In this document: positions 22,348 through 33,144 of the stretch, piece by piece
Position numbering within the stretch: position 1 is the first letter of the stretch
How the letters are laid out: every line of letters starts with the position of its first letter
Assembly (NCBI GenBank): GCA_029817715.1
Contig: JARUPY010000534.1
Location: forward strand, 374,501 to 438,500
Direction of reading: 5' to 3'
DNA length: 64,000 bases
Source: Melastoma dodecandrum
Taxonomy: Eukaryota; Streptophyta; Magnoliopsida; Myrtales; Melastomataceae
The notes under the pieces: generated by a model
What the model was told of the DNA's origin: nothing
Seen by the model: the letters and a program-made list of their open reading frames with translations, nothing else
Database searches by the model: none
Translations under genes and position numbers: made by a program

Positions 22348-23628
22348 TGATAACTCTACGAAAGTAGAGTTAAATGATCACTTGTATGCTTTGATTTGAG
22401 CTAGTTCCGTAAGTTTAAGTGTTTAAACTTCTGGTTTTGAGCTGAATTGCGTTACCTCACGTTCGTTGTTGTTTGTGTAGGAAATTGGAATTGAGATGAT
22501 GGATGACGAAGTGAGGAATGAAGAAATAAACCATAGAAGAAAGGAGAGCTTCACAGAGACTTTCGCAGCTGCGGTGCATTTGGGCGCAGCTGCGAGCAAG
22601 GCGAAGAGCGTCATCACAGAGAGTCTCGCAGCTGCGAACGATTGTCTCGCAGCTGCGAGGAAGCAGAGACGAGTGGAGTTCGCAGCTGCGACCGATTATC
22701 TCGCAGCTGCGAGTAGAGGATCTTTTAGGATTTTATTTCCGGATTTTAGTCTTCCTACCCTAGTATAAATAGACTACAACTCAGGCTGGCTAGGGTCGGC
22801 TCTTTTGGGGATAGAAGGCTTGTGACAGGAGACTCTTGCCCCTGAAGAACTGCAACCCTTTTTCCTTTTCCTTTGGTTTTTAGATTATGCGTTCTTTTAC
22901 TCTTCTATTGTTTCGTAGTGTAGTGATGAACTAATTTTCTTGTTCTAGGACGACGATGGAACCTCGTGTTCCTCGGCGATTGTTGAACCTCTTTTCAGTT
23001 ATGAATTAAATTCTTGTTTGGTTGTTTATTCGTTTCCTGTGCTTAATGCGTATCAGCAGCCTGATCAACTGTTGATATTGATTCGATCACCTAGGGAGAC
23101 TCGAGAGGGTAGTCTAGGTTAGATCAGGAACAGGATAGCTTAAGGAATCTTAGAGTCGAGAGACCGGGTTTTAGTGCGAGAGTAGAAATACCACGCACCT
23201 TAGGTAACCAAAATAGGGTTGAATCGTAAAGGGCCTTCACTAATTCCTTACCTAGACATAGAGTAGAGGATTTGATACACGAGGGTACGTTCCCGGATAC
23301 CTGAGAGGGTTATGGGGAGAGTTTAGCAACCTACGGTTAACGACCAGCAAAATTTAATAGTAACACAAAAGGGGGGATACGAGAGCATAGGACACGAGGG
23401 GAAATCGGTAGTCCTGGACTTTTAAGCCTATTGATAAGTCGATTTAGTCTTTCGCTTAGTTTAACTTCGCATCGTGTGATTTCGTTTACTTGACCTCAAA
23501 TCAGTTATAGAATTGACGTTAAACGATCTAATCGATACTGTTCTCTGTGGGTTCGACCCTTGCTTGCCCTTGCTATTTTAGTGTGTGCGAACGAGGTTTT
23601 ATTTTTGTTGCGTAGACGACGCGCATCA
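22348..23628 (+). repeat. 3' LTR of the Athila element
   Basis: 1,281 bp, TG...CA. It has six palindrome copies starting at 22564, 22585, 22627, 22648, 22681 and 22702, and a TATA box at 22764. Only the first part differs from the 5' LTR. The LTR promoter could drive transcription into the downstream PDIL5-1 piece. Confidence 0.96.
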
Positions 23629-23633
23629 GAAGT
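23629..23633 (+). repeat. Target site duplication, right copy (GAAGT)
   Basis: GAAGT follows the CA end of the 3' LTR and matches 12611-12615. Confidence 0.95.
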
Positions 23634-24524
23634 CGACTGCGGGTTGAGCAAGCCTGTTTGCTCCCAAGTTGATATTCATTCCTATCCTACTTTCAAGGTT
23701 TTCTTCGATGGAGAAGGAGTCGCAAAGTATCAAGGTAATTGTTTTTAGGCTTCAAATTATCTTTGATCGCCAACGAGGAATTCTTATGTTGTTTTATGCT
23801 TAAGAGCATAGTTCCTTGCGGAATGCTCTATTCATTTTGGGTTGGGTTCCATCTTGAATCGGGAGTTGAATGAATATTTGTAAATCCCAGTGAAGTTGAG
23901 TGAATGCCGACTTCTTCTTCTGGATAAGGAGTTTCCATATGTAATGCGTGTGAAGTGGTATATGTCAGTACTTACCCTGCCTTTAGAGAGATAGAATTAA
24001 GGTTTTCCTAATAAACAAAGGCCAGTTGCTTTGTTGAAGCTGGTTTGAATCTGCAGAATTCCCTTTAGTTTGAGGAATTTCATTTGTGTTAGCTGGTGCC
24101 CGATGTCATTTAGCCACACTATGCATAATCTCTTTTAAGCAGTCATTGGAATCATGGGTTATTTTTCCATGATTCGTATGAGAAATATAGGTTACTCGTT
24201 GATTCAATTACCAGCGGTTCTGGTCTACAAGTGGTGAGGAGGTGCTCTTTTCTTATTCTGTTTTTCTTAATAGGTAGCTTGTCTATCTAGATTTGTTTGA
24301 AGAAATGAATCTGGTCAGTTTTCCCTAAATCTCAATAAGAGGCATCATGTAAAAATTCATATGCTGTCCTTACGTACTGCCGAGCCGCAAGTCAATATGT
24401 GTTAAATCCATCCCCCCTTATGTCTGTAGGGCCGAGAAATGTGGAATCACTGAAAGCGTTCGTGTTGGAAGAGGCAGATAAGGCAGCAAGAAAGGCACAA
24501 TTTGGCGATGACCAGGAGTTGTGA

Positions 24525-25358
24525 GATTAAGGTAGGTGTTTTCTCCTTGTTTCTTACATTACTGGGATTATTTATTTTGCTTCGATCTGCTTTGGTGTTT
24601 TCATATATTCACACCCGTAAGAGACAGCTTAATTCGACATCCCAACTAATGAAGCTCTCCCACTTTCCCCTTGCTAAGACAAGTTCCGTGCACTTTGTGT
24701 TCTACGCACAGATGGAAACAACCGACCTGCGAACTGACGAGTGAGATACGAAGAGAGATCATCTCGGGCATCTCTTTTTTTGATAAGCCGTCAATCTCTT
24801 TCTGATGTTAGCTGGAGAGATGTTTCTAACATACCGAGCAGAACAGGGATATGGCGACCCCGTCCTCCAGTTGATTCATTTATGGCATACAGAAACCACA
24901 GGTCCTCCAGTTGATCCATTTATGGCATGCAGAAACCACATTCTAGTGTTTGGACAAGAGCTTCCCAGATCGCACCAGATCGATTTTATTGGTGTATGCA
25001 TCAAATAGGCATCTCCATGGCCTAAACCCTGACTATGGTTGCCTCATGTTCCTCCACTATGGTGTCCCGGATGTTTTCATTCCATTGCCATCTTTACTTA
25101 ATTTTAATCCTTTCTCAATCACTTCCAGTACCCAACTTAATATTTTTAAACTAGTCAGATGATGATATCTTGCACAAGAAACTCACATCATATCTATTAC
25201 ATGATCAATTAATGGAGACCTGGGGAAATCACCAAGAAAGACACGGAAACCAAAGACATAATGACTAGGAATGCTACCACTGCTTGCTTGCTGGCTAAGA
25301 ACTAAAAACCTAACAAATCCTAAGATAAGCAGACAGCAACGCCTTGTCCTAAGAAAGC
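24525..25358. other. PDIL5-1 3' region
   Basis: No gene seen. It probably includes the PDIL5-1 3' UTR and holds a 40-bp tandem duplication (24861-24940). Confidence 0.5.
24861..24940 (+). repeat. 40-bp direct tandem duplication
   Basis: 24861-24900 and 24901-24940 are the same apart from about three bases; both contain GTCCTCCAGTTGAT and TTTATGGCAT. No coding sense is seen. Confidence 0.9.
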
Positions 25359-25763
25359 TCATGCTGCTCTGGCGGCGCGGGGGAGAGGAATGCTGCGGCA
25401 AAGCTCGCGAATCAAATTCGAGAGATCTTCGTCTGCATCGTGCCTTGACCCAGCCGCAGTCCCCTCCTCGTTTGTGCCTCGTGGAAGCGACCTGAGCTTC
25501 TTGATCACGGACTTCCTCCGGCGATCATGATCCGCCATCCTGTGTCCAACCGCCCCCCCCCCCCCCCCCCCCAAAAAAAAAAAAAACAAACAAACAAACA
25601 AAAGTACCCGGAAAAGAAGCAAGGAGGAGGGAGGTTAAGAAAAGCGGGAAAGGCACGAAAGGGAGAGGAGGAAGAGTGGTCGAACTCACTGTTTGGGGAA
25701 AGGGATGGAGAGGGTGATCCCGGGAATGCAGATCGGGAGGCCGGTCGACCCGCTCAGGTTCAT
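25359..25763 (-). CDS. Possible small two-exon gene, unknown product
   Basis: Not recognised. On the minus strand, 25763-25690 and 25539-25359 join through a GTGAGT donor and a CACAG acceptor to give 84 residues. The first exon encodes a hydrophobic segment (GLPICIPGITLSIPFPKQ), the second a basic, then acidic part starting MADHDRRRKSVIKKLRSL and ending with a SIPLPRAARAA tail. The second exon alone could start at its own ATG. The intron contains the C20-A14 tract. Evidence is only the open frame and plausible splice signals; it could be chance, or the 3' part of a longer gene. Confidence 0.28.
25553..25586. repeat. C20-A14 homopolymer composite
   Basis: Twenty C (25553-25572) directly followed by fourteen A, then CAAA repeats. 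It resembles the 4609-4637 tract. Confidence 0.9.
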
Positions 25764-26214
25764 CGCCGATGGATCTTCTCCTCTTCAACGCGTTCTTCCC
25801 TCCTCTTCTCTGTGATCTCCTGCTTTGGCTCGGCCCTTTGGTCAGATCAGACGGACGCCGTCTACTCTTTCAGCTTTTCTATTCGGAAGGGGCTTAACTT
25901 TGGTTACCTCCAGGGACTTTCGCCAGACCCCCCCATTATTTTTGTACTGTTCTGCTTCTTTTCTCCAAACTCTTTTATTTTCTTTTATTATCATAACCAG
26001 AAAATGACAAAAACTGCAGGTTCACTTACCCCGCCTTTTTGGATAATATGTTCTTCTTGTGTTTCACTTCATTATGACTTTGAGATCGAGGGACCTGCTT
26101 TACTCTCTTGAGTCCAATATGGATTAGATTCATTTCCCATCTACTTTAGGATTAGACCCATGTTTGGAAACCCGACAACATCACGGCTGCCGAATGGAAG
26201 ATACAAAAGAGTAT

Positions 26215-26237
26215 CCCCCCCCCCCCCCCCCCCCCCC
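26215..26237. repeat. C23 homopolymer run
   Basis: Twenty-three consecutive C; the minus strand is G-rich. A shorter C14 run is at 55826-55839. Confidence 0.9.
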
Positions 26238-26720
26238 TTGTCCTAAGGGCAGCTTAAGGAAAAGGACACAGGCCAGGACAGGACACAGGCAGGGGGGAGG
26301 GGGGGTTGATGTGATTTCATCCCCCTCTGCTTCCTCTTCTCTCTTTGTCCACATCTCCATCTCCTGCATCAATGTACCATACATGCCTTTGGTTAGGGGG
26401 CTGGTTTCTTTGGCCTCTCCTGGATTTAACCTCAAAGCATTGAATGGACAAAGCTTGAGAAATCGAATTCTAGTTTAACCCAGGATGCCTAAGCCTACAG
26501 AAATTACAGCTATCGTCAGTTCCTTTCCTACCAGTAAGCTTAACATAAGAGGACAACACCCATCTATTGTACATCCTTGGGCAGATAAAGAGGAAGAGCG
26601 AGTGGCCCAGATCAATTTCAAAGGACAGAGATGAATGGTTTTCACACAGACCGCGATGAGCATTTGCTCGCCATGGAAACTCATTTTTGAGCGATGCTGT
26701 CCGTACAGTCTGTGAATTCC

Positions 26721-29700
26721 TTAGTCTTCCGTATCAAGAACAGGAAGAAGACTCAAGGCCGGAGAGCCCAGGTGCAAACCGCGTATCACCCCTCCGAATC
26801 CAACCTTCACTTTGTAGCAGAGAAGCAATAAGGCATCCCACATTGCTGTCCTTCCCTGACAAATGACAAGATGAACATCCAGTCAAGCAACAACGCAAGG
26901 GAAGTACAGCAATTAAGAACGACATATCCCTGACAACTAGCATTCACCATGAGCAGTCCCATACCTGAAGAGAAAATTGCATCTTCCTATCCCAATACAA
27001 GACGAAGATAGGTGGATTCTGTCTCCCCAATGCGAGGATCATAGCACCAGGATGTAGCGTGGAGGGGACATTTGAGATTGCAGCAATATACTTCTCTGGG
27101 AAGCTCTCTTTTGGAGGAAGCACCCCCAGAAACAAGGGATTCCGACTAGATTGCGCTCCGGCGTATGATGATGGATCAACATGTAGCGTCCACTTCGGAT
27201 GCTCCAGGAAAGCAAAGAATAGATAAGGAAGCAAGTGGGAATCTGTTGGCAGCTCAGGGGTCCACTTCTTCTTGGCCTTGTCATTAGTTTCCTGACTTCC
27301 AAGGAACTGGTAATTCTTAACACAAGTTCCTTCGGCAAGATCTGTCCACAACAAATAAAAAACTTAACCAAGGAGCTCCTAAGTTCTTCAGACATGTTCT
27401 GGACAATCATAGAGGAAATTACCAATCACTGGGAAGAGATTACAAACCTACCTCGGATTCTTTGCACAAAATAATCGGCAGGGACACTTGAATGGGGGAG
27501 CAAACCTTTAATCAATTCCCCTTTCACCAGTGACTGAAGTTTCTGGTGCTCAGTGATGGCATCTACACACTCCTGCATTAAGGGTATGAAAGGATTCTGT
27601 GGTGCAGCTGGTGTTGCGCTATAAGGTTGCTTAGCTGATTCATCCAACACAACAAAGTGTTACGTGGTTCCATATTATTTTCGTCGCCCAAGAAACAACA
27701 CCCTATAAAGTTTGGGAAACAAAGTGCATCCAACTTCATAGAACCTCCACTCAAACATGGAGTAATTTATGGGATTAATATGGAGGTCAAAATTCATCCA
27801 TCAAGCAATAGCAAGAAACAGGAAAACCCGCCAAGATATCAACTAAATAAGTAAAATAATTATTAAAAGAAAGGAGAATTGAGAGCTGAATCCATATTGA
27901 AGGATGACTTTGCTGCACAGACTTACATGTGTGAGCATCGATGGATTGCATAAGTGTAGCCCTTAACTGATGAAGAAGTCCATCTTCATCAAGGGACATA
28001 GCAGGCAGCCACTCTTTGCTCATGTTGATAGGTGAGATGGTAGGAATTCTGGCTGAAACATCACCGCCCACTTGACTTACCGTGACAGAAATACTAAGCT
28101 TCGCTGCTGTTTGCATCACCTGAAATCAATTACATTGTTGAGCCATGAGATCCGAAGAGTTGAGTCACACTAAGATAATAACTAAGCAGAAAACAGATGC
28201 TGAGATGAAAGCAAGTGCTGAAGAAAGTTGAAGAACTCGGCAGTTTCACTTTTATCCCAGTATCCATAACACGCATCGAATCAAATGTAGGACTTAACAA
28301 ACCTGGAGATGACTTGTTTCTATCTTTTGTAGTAGCGGTTTGAGCAACACCGAGGAAAACCACTGTCGGAGGCAGTCATGCCAAGATTCTACTTCGGGAT
28401 AGATACCCAATTGCTCAAACGTTTTGATTGACTCTTCCAGAGACATGGGTGGAGGAAATTCACCTTCAACCTTCTTGGGAGGGGTCGTAAACTTCTGGGA
28501 ACCAGGAGACATTCTCACAGGCCTCAGGGGAGTACTCCTGGTAGTTCCAGAATTATTAGCTGATGTGGCTACATTATTAGGACTGGCAATGACAAAACCA
28601 CCTATGGTCGGAGGCGGAGTTGCCATTTTCCCAGCTGATTCAGTGATCTTCTCATCCACTTCAGCCAAAAACTGTTCAAGCTTCTCTTCCGATGAGATCT
28701 CTCTCGATGATGGCTTGCCCGACCATGGACTTGAGACAACAGAGGGGGGAGAGTGTCGAGCTGAAGGTAATGGTGAGATGGAGCCAGGAACAAGATACAG
28801 CGACGAAGAAGCTACGGAAGGTTTGGACGGCGTGCTTAGAGCTCTTGACCTGCTTCCTCCACTAGCACTCAATTGCTCCACGCCAGTACGTGATGAAAGA
28901 ACAGAACCAGAACCAGTGATCAGTTGATGAAGGGGCACGAGATCCTCAGAAGTAGGCATCACATCAACCTTAGATTTTGGAGGCTTCCTCGATGAATCTG
29001 GAACAACGTGATTAACCTTTGGTTTCAACCCCAAAAGTGACAACTGACGGTTTGAAAGACTGAGTTGATCCTTGTTCAAGGACATTCCAACCCCGGCTTT
29101 ACTCGTTACCCGTTTGAATGATACCGCTTTGAACAGAGCGAAAATTCCTCCAACAAAAACCAGACCAACCGTGGCATATAAAACCTTGAAAACCCCACCT
29201 GTAATAACATCCGTGAGTAAGTTTCCCAACTTAGCAAATATGAGCTTACGATAGTACATGTCTTTGTTACTCACCAGCAGTCTTCTCCGAAATCCAATTG
29301 ACCCCTATGTATTCCACCAATCCATCCTCCCTAATTCAAGCAAACAACTAGGTTAGCTAAGAAATCAATCACACAACCAACATTAAACATAAATTCATGA
29401 TTTTATTTTGCCACCATAAAACTTCCAAAGTATCAATTTGGACCTTCTGTCTCAACTCGAAGCTTCACTTCATCAGTCACGAAACACCAGAGTAACAATG
29501 AACTGTGAAGTCGCATCTATCGAACTAATCAATAAACTAAAACCCTAGCAAGAACCCACTTCATCCCCCACCCCACCCCTCACCAGGCGCAAATTTAAAT
29601 TCAGACAACAAAGGAAGATGCTCACCGATAACGGGCAGAGATGGAGAGCAGCGACAAGGCGGAGACGGAGGATATGAAGAAGAGGAAGACTAGGGTTGAT

Positions 29701-29810
29701 CTGGACGGTTCCAGACTTCTGGCGGTCATGGCGGCCGACAAAGCCGGGTTCTTGTACGCAGAAAACTTAGGTTTAGCAGGCGTCTGCTCCCTCCCACCAC
29801 CTCCATCCAT
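26721..29810 (-). CDS. TMEM209-like (cytochrome b561-related N-terminal) membrane protein
   Basis: Homologue of Arabidopsis At1g07970 and animal TMEM209, the latter linked to the nuclear envelope; the plant role is unclear. Seven exons on the minus strand: 29810-29626, 29330-29275, 29198-28303, 28119-27927, 27634-27452, 27341-26965, 26855-26721, giving 674 residues. The N-terminus has the conserved KPKFSAYKNPALSAAMTARSL, then two membrane segments (about residues 39-57 and 84-105). A long Ser/Pro-rich region follows, then the conserved C-terminal domain with KKWTPELPTDSHLLPYLFF and, at the end, GRTAMWDALLLLCYKVKVG. All introns placed are GT-AG. The start MDGGGGREQ is the first ATG fitting the family N-terminus; the frame is open further upstream. 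In Arabidopsis the PDIL5-1 gene is the direct neighbour, as here. Confidence 0.92.
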
Positions 29811-30218
29811 CGCAGCCTTCTCCGGTTTCTCGATTGTCGCCACAAAGGCGTCCGGGTTCGTAAAGAAACGGAGGGAAGGCTTCCTCTCCCCCCGGCGGGC
29901 TATGGCGCCGTCGTCGGCGAAAGGAGGTGGGAAGTTCAAATGAAGGGGGACCCGACAATGGTCGAATGGGCCCAGAATCAAGATTACACTCTGCATTTTC
30001 GAATGAGCCCAGAATCAAAGTAACGTAATGGGCCTTAAAGGCCCGTAGTCTTATTGGGCCGATGAAAAATTGTCCATCCTTATCCACTTCAACAACTCCA
30101 TCGTTGAAATACCCGAACTACCCCTCCCTGGCAACGACAATCACATCCTGTCCTTCCGACTAGCTACTCTCTCGAACTCGGAACCAAGAGGAGCTTCGGT
30201 GCGATCACCCTTCCATCA
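29811..30218. promoter_or_regulatory. Bidirectional promoter region TMEM209-like / SEC61 beta
   Basis: Only 408 bp separate the two divergent starts. It holds TGGGCCCA (29967-29974), further GGGCC/GGCCC motifs to 30060 and an imperfect direct repeat of 18-19 bp (29963-29981 and 30000-30018). TGGGCY (site II) motifs are known in promoters of plant housekeeping genes. Confidence 0.6.
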
Positions 30219-30542
30219 ATGGCGAGAGGATCATCCCAGTCCCAGACCTCGACCTCCTCCACCTCCCGACCCGGAGTCATGGCCCCGCGGGGCTCCGCGG
30301 CGGCTACTGCAGGCATGCGCCGCCGCCGGCTCGGAGGTGGATTGGCCAGCTCCGGTGGATCCTCCGACGGATCGAGCGCCGCGGCCAACAACATGCTGAG
30401 GTTCTATACAGACGACGCTCCCGGGCTGAAGATCTCTCCGACGATGGTGCTCGTTATGAGTCTCTGCTTCATCGGCTTCGTCACCGCCCTCCACGTGTTC
30501 GGCAAGCTCTATCGGTACAAGTCCGGCGGTGGCGGAGCGTAA
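30219..30542 (+). CDS. SEC61B: SEC61 beta subunit of the ER protein translocon
   Basis: Small tail-anchored subunit of the Sec61 channel in the ER membrane, which supports co-translational import of secreted proteins. The frame gives 107 residues, the usual size. The N-terminal half is Ser/Thr/Gly/Ala-rich and cytosolic. The conserved segment is [19 protein letters not shown], followed by a single membrane helix (about residues 78-96, [19 protein letters not shown]) and a short [12 protein letters not shown] tail. The start MARGSSQSQ is the first ATG. No intron. It is transcribed away from the TMEM209-like gene. Confidence 0.96.
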   Translation: MARGSSQSQTSTSSTSRPGVMAPRGSAAATAGMRRRRLGGGLASSGGSSDGSSAAANNMLRFYTDDAPGLKISPTMVLVMSLCFIGFVTALHVFGKLYRYKSGGGGA

Positions 30543-30960
30543 ATCCGTCAGATCATTTGGGTGGCGTCACGCGTGTCGTGATCGGAGCAGTTCTGGTATA
30601 TTCAGTATTTTGGCTTTGACCAACCGCTGCGGTTCCTTTGGGGCATTTTCCAGAGTTCATGTACATATAATGGCAGTAACTCTTCTTTCGAGTTGTTGAG
30701 ATCAGCTAATTTTCTTAATTAATAAGAGTCTTGCGTGGATTAACTGGAAGGAGATCAAACCCCAGTTTTTGTGGTTATTTGTTGTTTGGAATAGGGAAGG
30801 CTTTGCTTCTCTCTTTCCTTAACTTACAACTCCGGTTTGATTGCTGAACCGTTCATTTCTCCATCCAGAAAGGAGAATGGAGGAAACCAATACAATGATC
30901 AATATCGCGATTGTAATCATTCTCTGACGTGATTTTTTGCCGGAGAGAAAACATATTAGG

Positions 30961-32525
30961 ATGACGGTGATCGATATCCTTTTCCGGGTAGACGAGATAT
31001 GCAAGAAGTATGACAAGTACGACATCGAGAAGCAGCGTGAGCAGAATGCCTATGGGGATGATCAGTTTGCGCGGCTCTACGGCACGTTCGAGTCGGAGAT
31101 TGATTCCGCCTTTGAGGTAATTGCTTACTGGTTTTATGAAATTTGGGATGGCGTGAGAAGAGAAAGGGTGTCAGGGGGATGGTTTTTTATGTGCAGAAAT
31201 CAGAGAGGGCTGCTTTCGAGCAAAACAGGGCGGCGTCGGTTGCATTGAATGCAGAAATCCGGAGAACGAAGGCCAGGCTAGCTGCAGAGCTTCCTAAATT
31301 GCAAAAGTTGGCTCATAAGAAGGTTAGAATTTTGTTATCAGTCCTCCCGCTTTGATCCTATTGTAAATGGAAAAAAACAAGAGTTTTTGTGAATTTAAGA
31401 TTTCCCCGTTCAGGTTAAAGGGCTTTCAAAAGATGACTTAATCGCGAGGGGTGATCTTGTTCTTGCTCTGCAAGAAAGGATTGAATCAATCCCTGATGGG
31501 ACTTCAGGCGGTGCAAAGCAATCTGCAGGCGGATTGTCGACTTCCGCTCCTAACAACAACCACATCAAGTTTGATTCTTCAGGTGGTTAATTACAGTTTT
31601 TTTAAGCAAAAAATTCTCTCCAAAAGGTAAAAAACAAGAGTTAATGGTGAAATTTTATTGTCCCCACAATGGTTTGGAATGGATCGTAGATGGGAATTTT
31701 GATGCAGATTACTTCCAACAGTCGGAGGAGTTGGGTGCATTCAGACGGGAATATGAAATGCGCAGGATGAAGCAGGCATGTAGCAGATTTTGGTAATTTT
31801 GGTTTGATCAGGAGTCTTAAGAATTCTTCGTTCATCAAACCGACGTCCAATATCTGTCACAGGATGAAGGCCTCGATGTAATATCGGAAGGATTGGAGCA
31901 GTTGAAGGATCTTGCCCATGACATGAATGAGGTCATTTGGAAAAAAAAATGTGATTATATTAAGGGTCGTGTAAAATGAGGGTAGGAGCTAAATTCTAAA
32001 AGTTTTGTTCAGGAATTGGATAGGCAAGTACCATTAATGGATGAGATGGAGATGAAGGTATGGAATCCATAAAGTAGACCCCACGTAATGCGACAAAGGC
32101 TTGAATGTTGTTGCTTCATTGTCGTGATCTTCGCTTCTGTTGCTGCTGAACAGGTGGACAGAGCAACATCGGAACTGAAAAATACTAATGTGAGGCTCAA
32201 GGAAACGCTCTTCAAGGTATTTAGATTTTTAGAACTAGAATTCCTCCTTTATTTCCCATTCCTGATGTCTTGTAAAAATTTGGGGACTGATTTTTATTGG
32301 CCTTTTTTCTCATAAAAACTGGGATTATCATCAGGTAAGGTCCACTAGGAACTTCCTCATTGACATAATTCTCCTCTGCATCATCCTCGGAATTGCGTCT
32401 TATTTATACAAGTGAGCAACTCCTCCCCATAAAACATGTCTCTTATAGATATTCGAAGGGATGTGAACGACAGCTCATAACTAGGACCTGATTCTTGTTA
32501 TTGTTGTCGCAGCATTCTCCAGTGA
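30961..32525 (+). CDS. SYP71-like: SYP7-type Qc-SNARE (syntaxin of plants 71-73 group)
   Basis: A plant-specific Qc-SNARE for membrane fusion at the ER and plasma membrane. Nine exons: 30961-31116, 31197-31322, 31414-31582, 31708-31775, 31863-31931, 32013-32057, 32154-32216, 32335-32411, 32513-32525, giving 261 residues. The N-terminus MTVIDILFRVDEICKKYDKY is the family signature. The SNARE motif spans about residues 170-230, with the zero-layer Gln in DRQVPLMDEM, and a C-terminal anchor LIDIILLCIILGIASYLYN ends the protein. Intron 4 must start with GC (CAG|GCATGT at 31776), since no GT donor keeps the frame. The last exon carries only the final codons ILQ and stop. Confidence 0.93.
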
Positions 32526-33144
32526 TGCAACACGAAGGCAACCCAAGTTCTTCATTCCGACCTTGGCTACCAAAGGTATATAACCGCATACTGTTTCCAT
32601 CCTGGAGCTAGGATTGAACACATTGCAGTCAGTGTTTTGAGCGTTTATCTCCTGCAGACAATGCTCATTTTAGGGTTGTTATCTTCCCAGATGGTGCTTT
32701 CAAGTCCATCGTTCCTTTCCGACACGGGTGCGTAATGTGCCGGGCGAGTTACTATCCTCCCCGAGGACATGCTGCCGACCCCATCAAATTTGCAGCCTTA
32801 CCCTGGCGAAGAAGCCCGGGAATTTGAATGTGTTGTATCATCTTCACTACCCCTCAAAGGAGATATCCCTTAACTGAACTATCTTTGAATGGGATGCTTC
32901 TGACCCAATTGAAGGGGAAAGATGTCCTTTTTCCAAAGTAATAATTTCACTTTAGTAGCAATAAATTTTTACATTACATGTATGTGTAGAACATTCGACT
33001 GCAGGTTATTACAAAATGAATGAATACGAATCATCTTTTAATGCAAGAAGAAAGAAAAATAGAAAAGAAAACAAACCCATCAAACGCAAAGGTCGAAGAT
33101 AACGGCTTTTGGCGCCAACTTGTTTATCCTCCTCCAACTGCTGT
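32526..33144. other. Convergent intergenic region SYP7 / FLA
   Basis: Holds the 3' ends of both genes; no additional gene is seen. Confidence 0.5.

Larger units (their letters stand above)
12616..23628 (+). mobile_element. Full-length Athila-type Ty3/Gypsy LTR retrotransposon (11,013 bp)
   Basis: Structure in order: 5' LTR 12616-13899, tRNA-Asp primer site 13905-13922, gag-pol frame 14016-19346, a palindrome array 19516-19758, a third (env-position) frame 20014-21096, a 1.2-kb non-coding part, polypurine tract near 22334-22347, 3' LTR 22348-23628. Both LTRs begin TG and end CA. The element lies in the same orientation as PDIL5-1. Assignment to Athila rests on the tRNA-Asp primer site, the order protease-RT-RNase H-integrase, absence of a chromodomain and an additional frame after pol. 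LTRs differ at about 10 bases plus one 3-base gap over about 1.28 kb, so insertion is recent. Gag-pol is uninterrupted, while the third frame probably has a shift near its end. Confidence 0.96.
12159..24524 (+). pseudogene. PDIL5-1: PDIL5-1-like single-thioredoxin-domain protein disulfide isomerase, interrupted by an LTR retrotransposon
   Basis: The family acts in the ER on disulfide bonds. Coding pieces: 12159-12269, 12383-12441, 12541-12615, then 23634-23734 and 24430-24524. Without the insert they total 441 nt (146 residues), close to the normal family length. A signal peptide precedes EVITLTEDTFDDK, and the active site CVPWCKHC (Cys54, Cys57) is intact. The downstream part has CGLSKPVCSQVDIHSYPTF, and the protein ends DDQEL, a weak ER-retention-like tail. 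The Athila element sits within exon 3, right after the codons for GEV, flanked by GAAGT on both sides. Reading into the LTR adds about 16 foreign residues before a stop, so this copy should make only a truncated half-domain unless the 11-kb insert is removed. The gene itself is otherwise undamaged, which points to a recent insertion. Confidence 0.92.

Noticed and set aside
31117..31248. SYP7 exon 1 continuing as an unspliced 103-codon frame
   Set aside because: The sequence after 31116 loses family similarity and resumes at 31197 behind a good acceptor.
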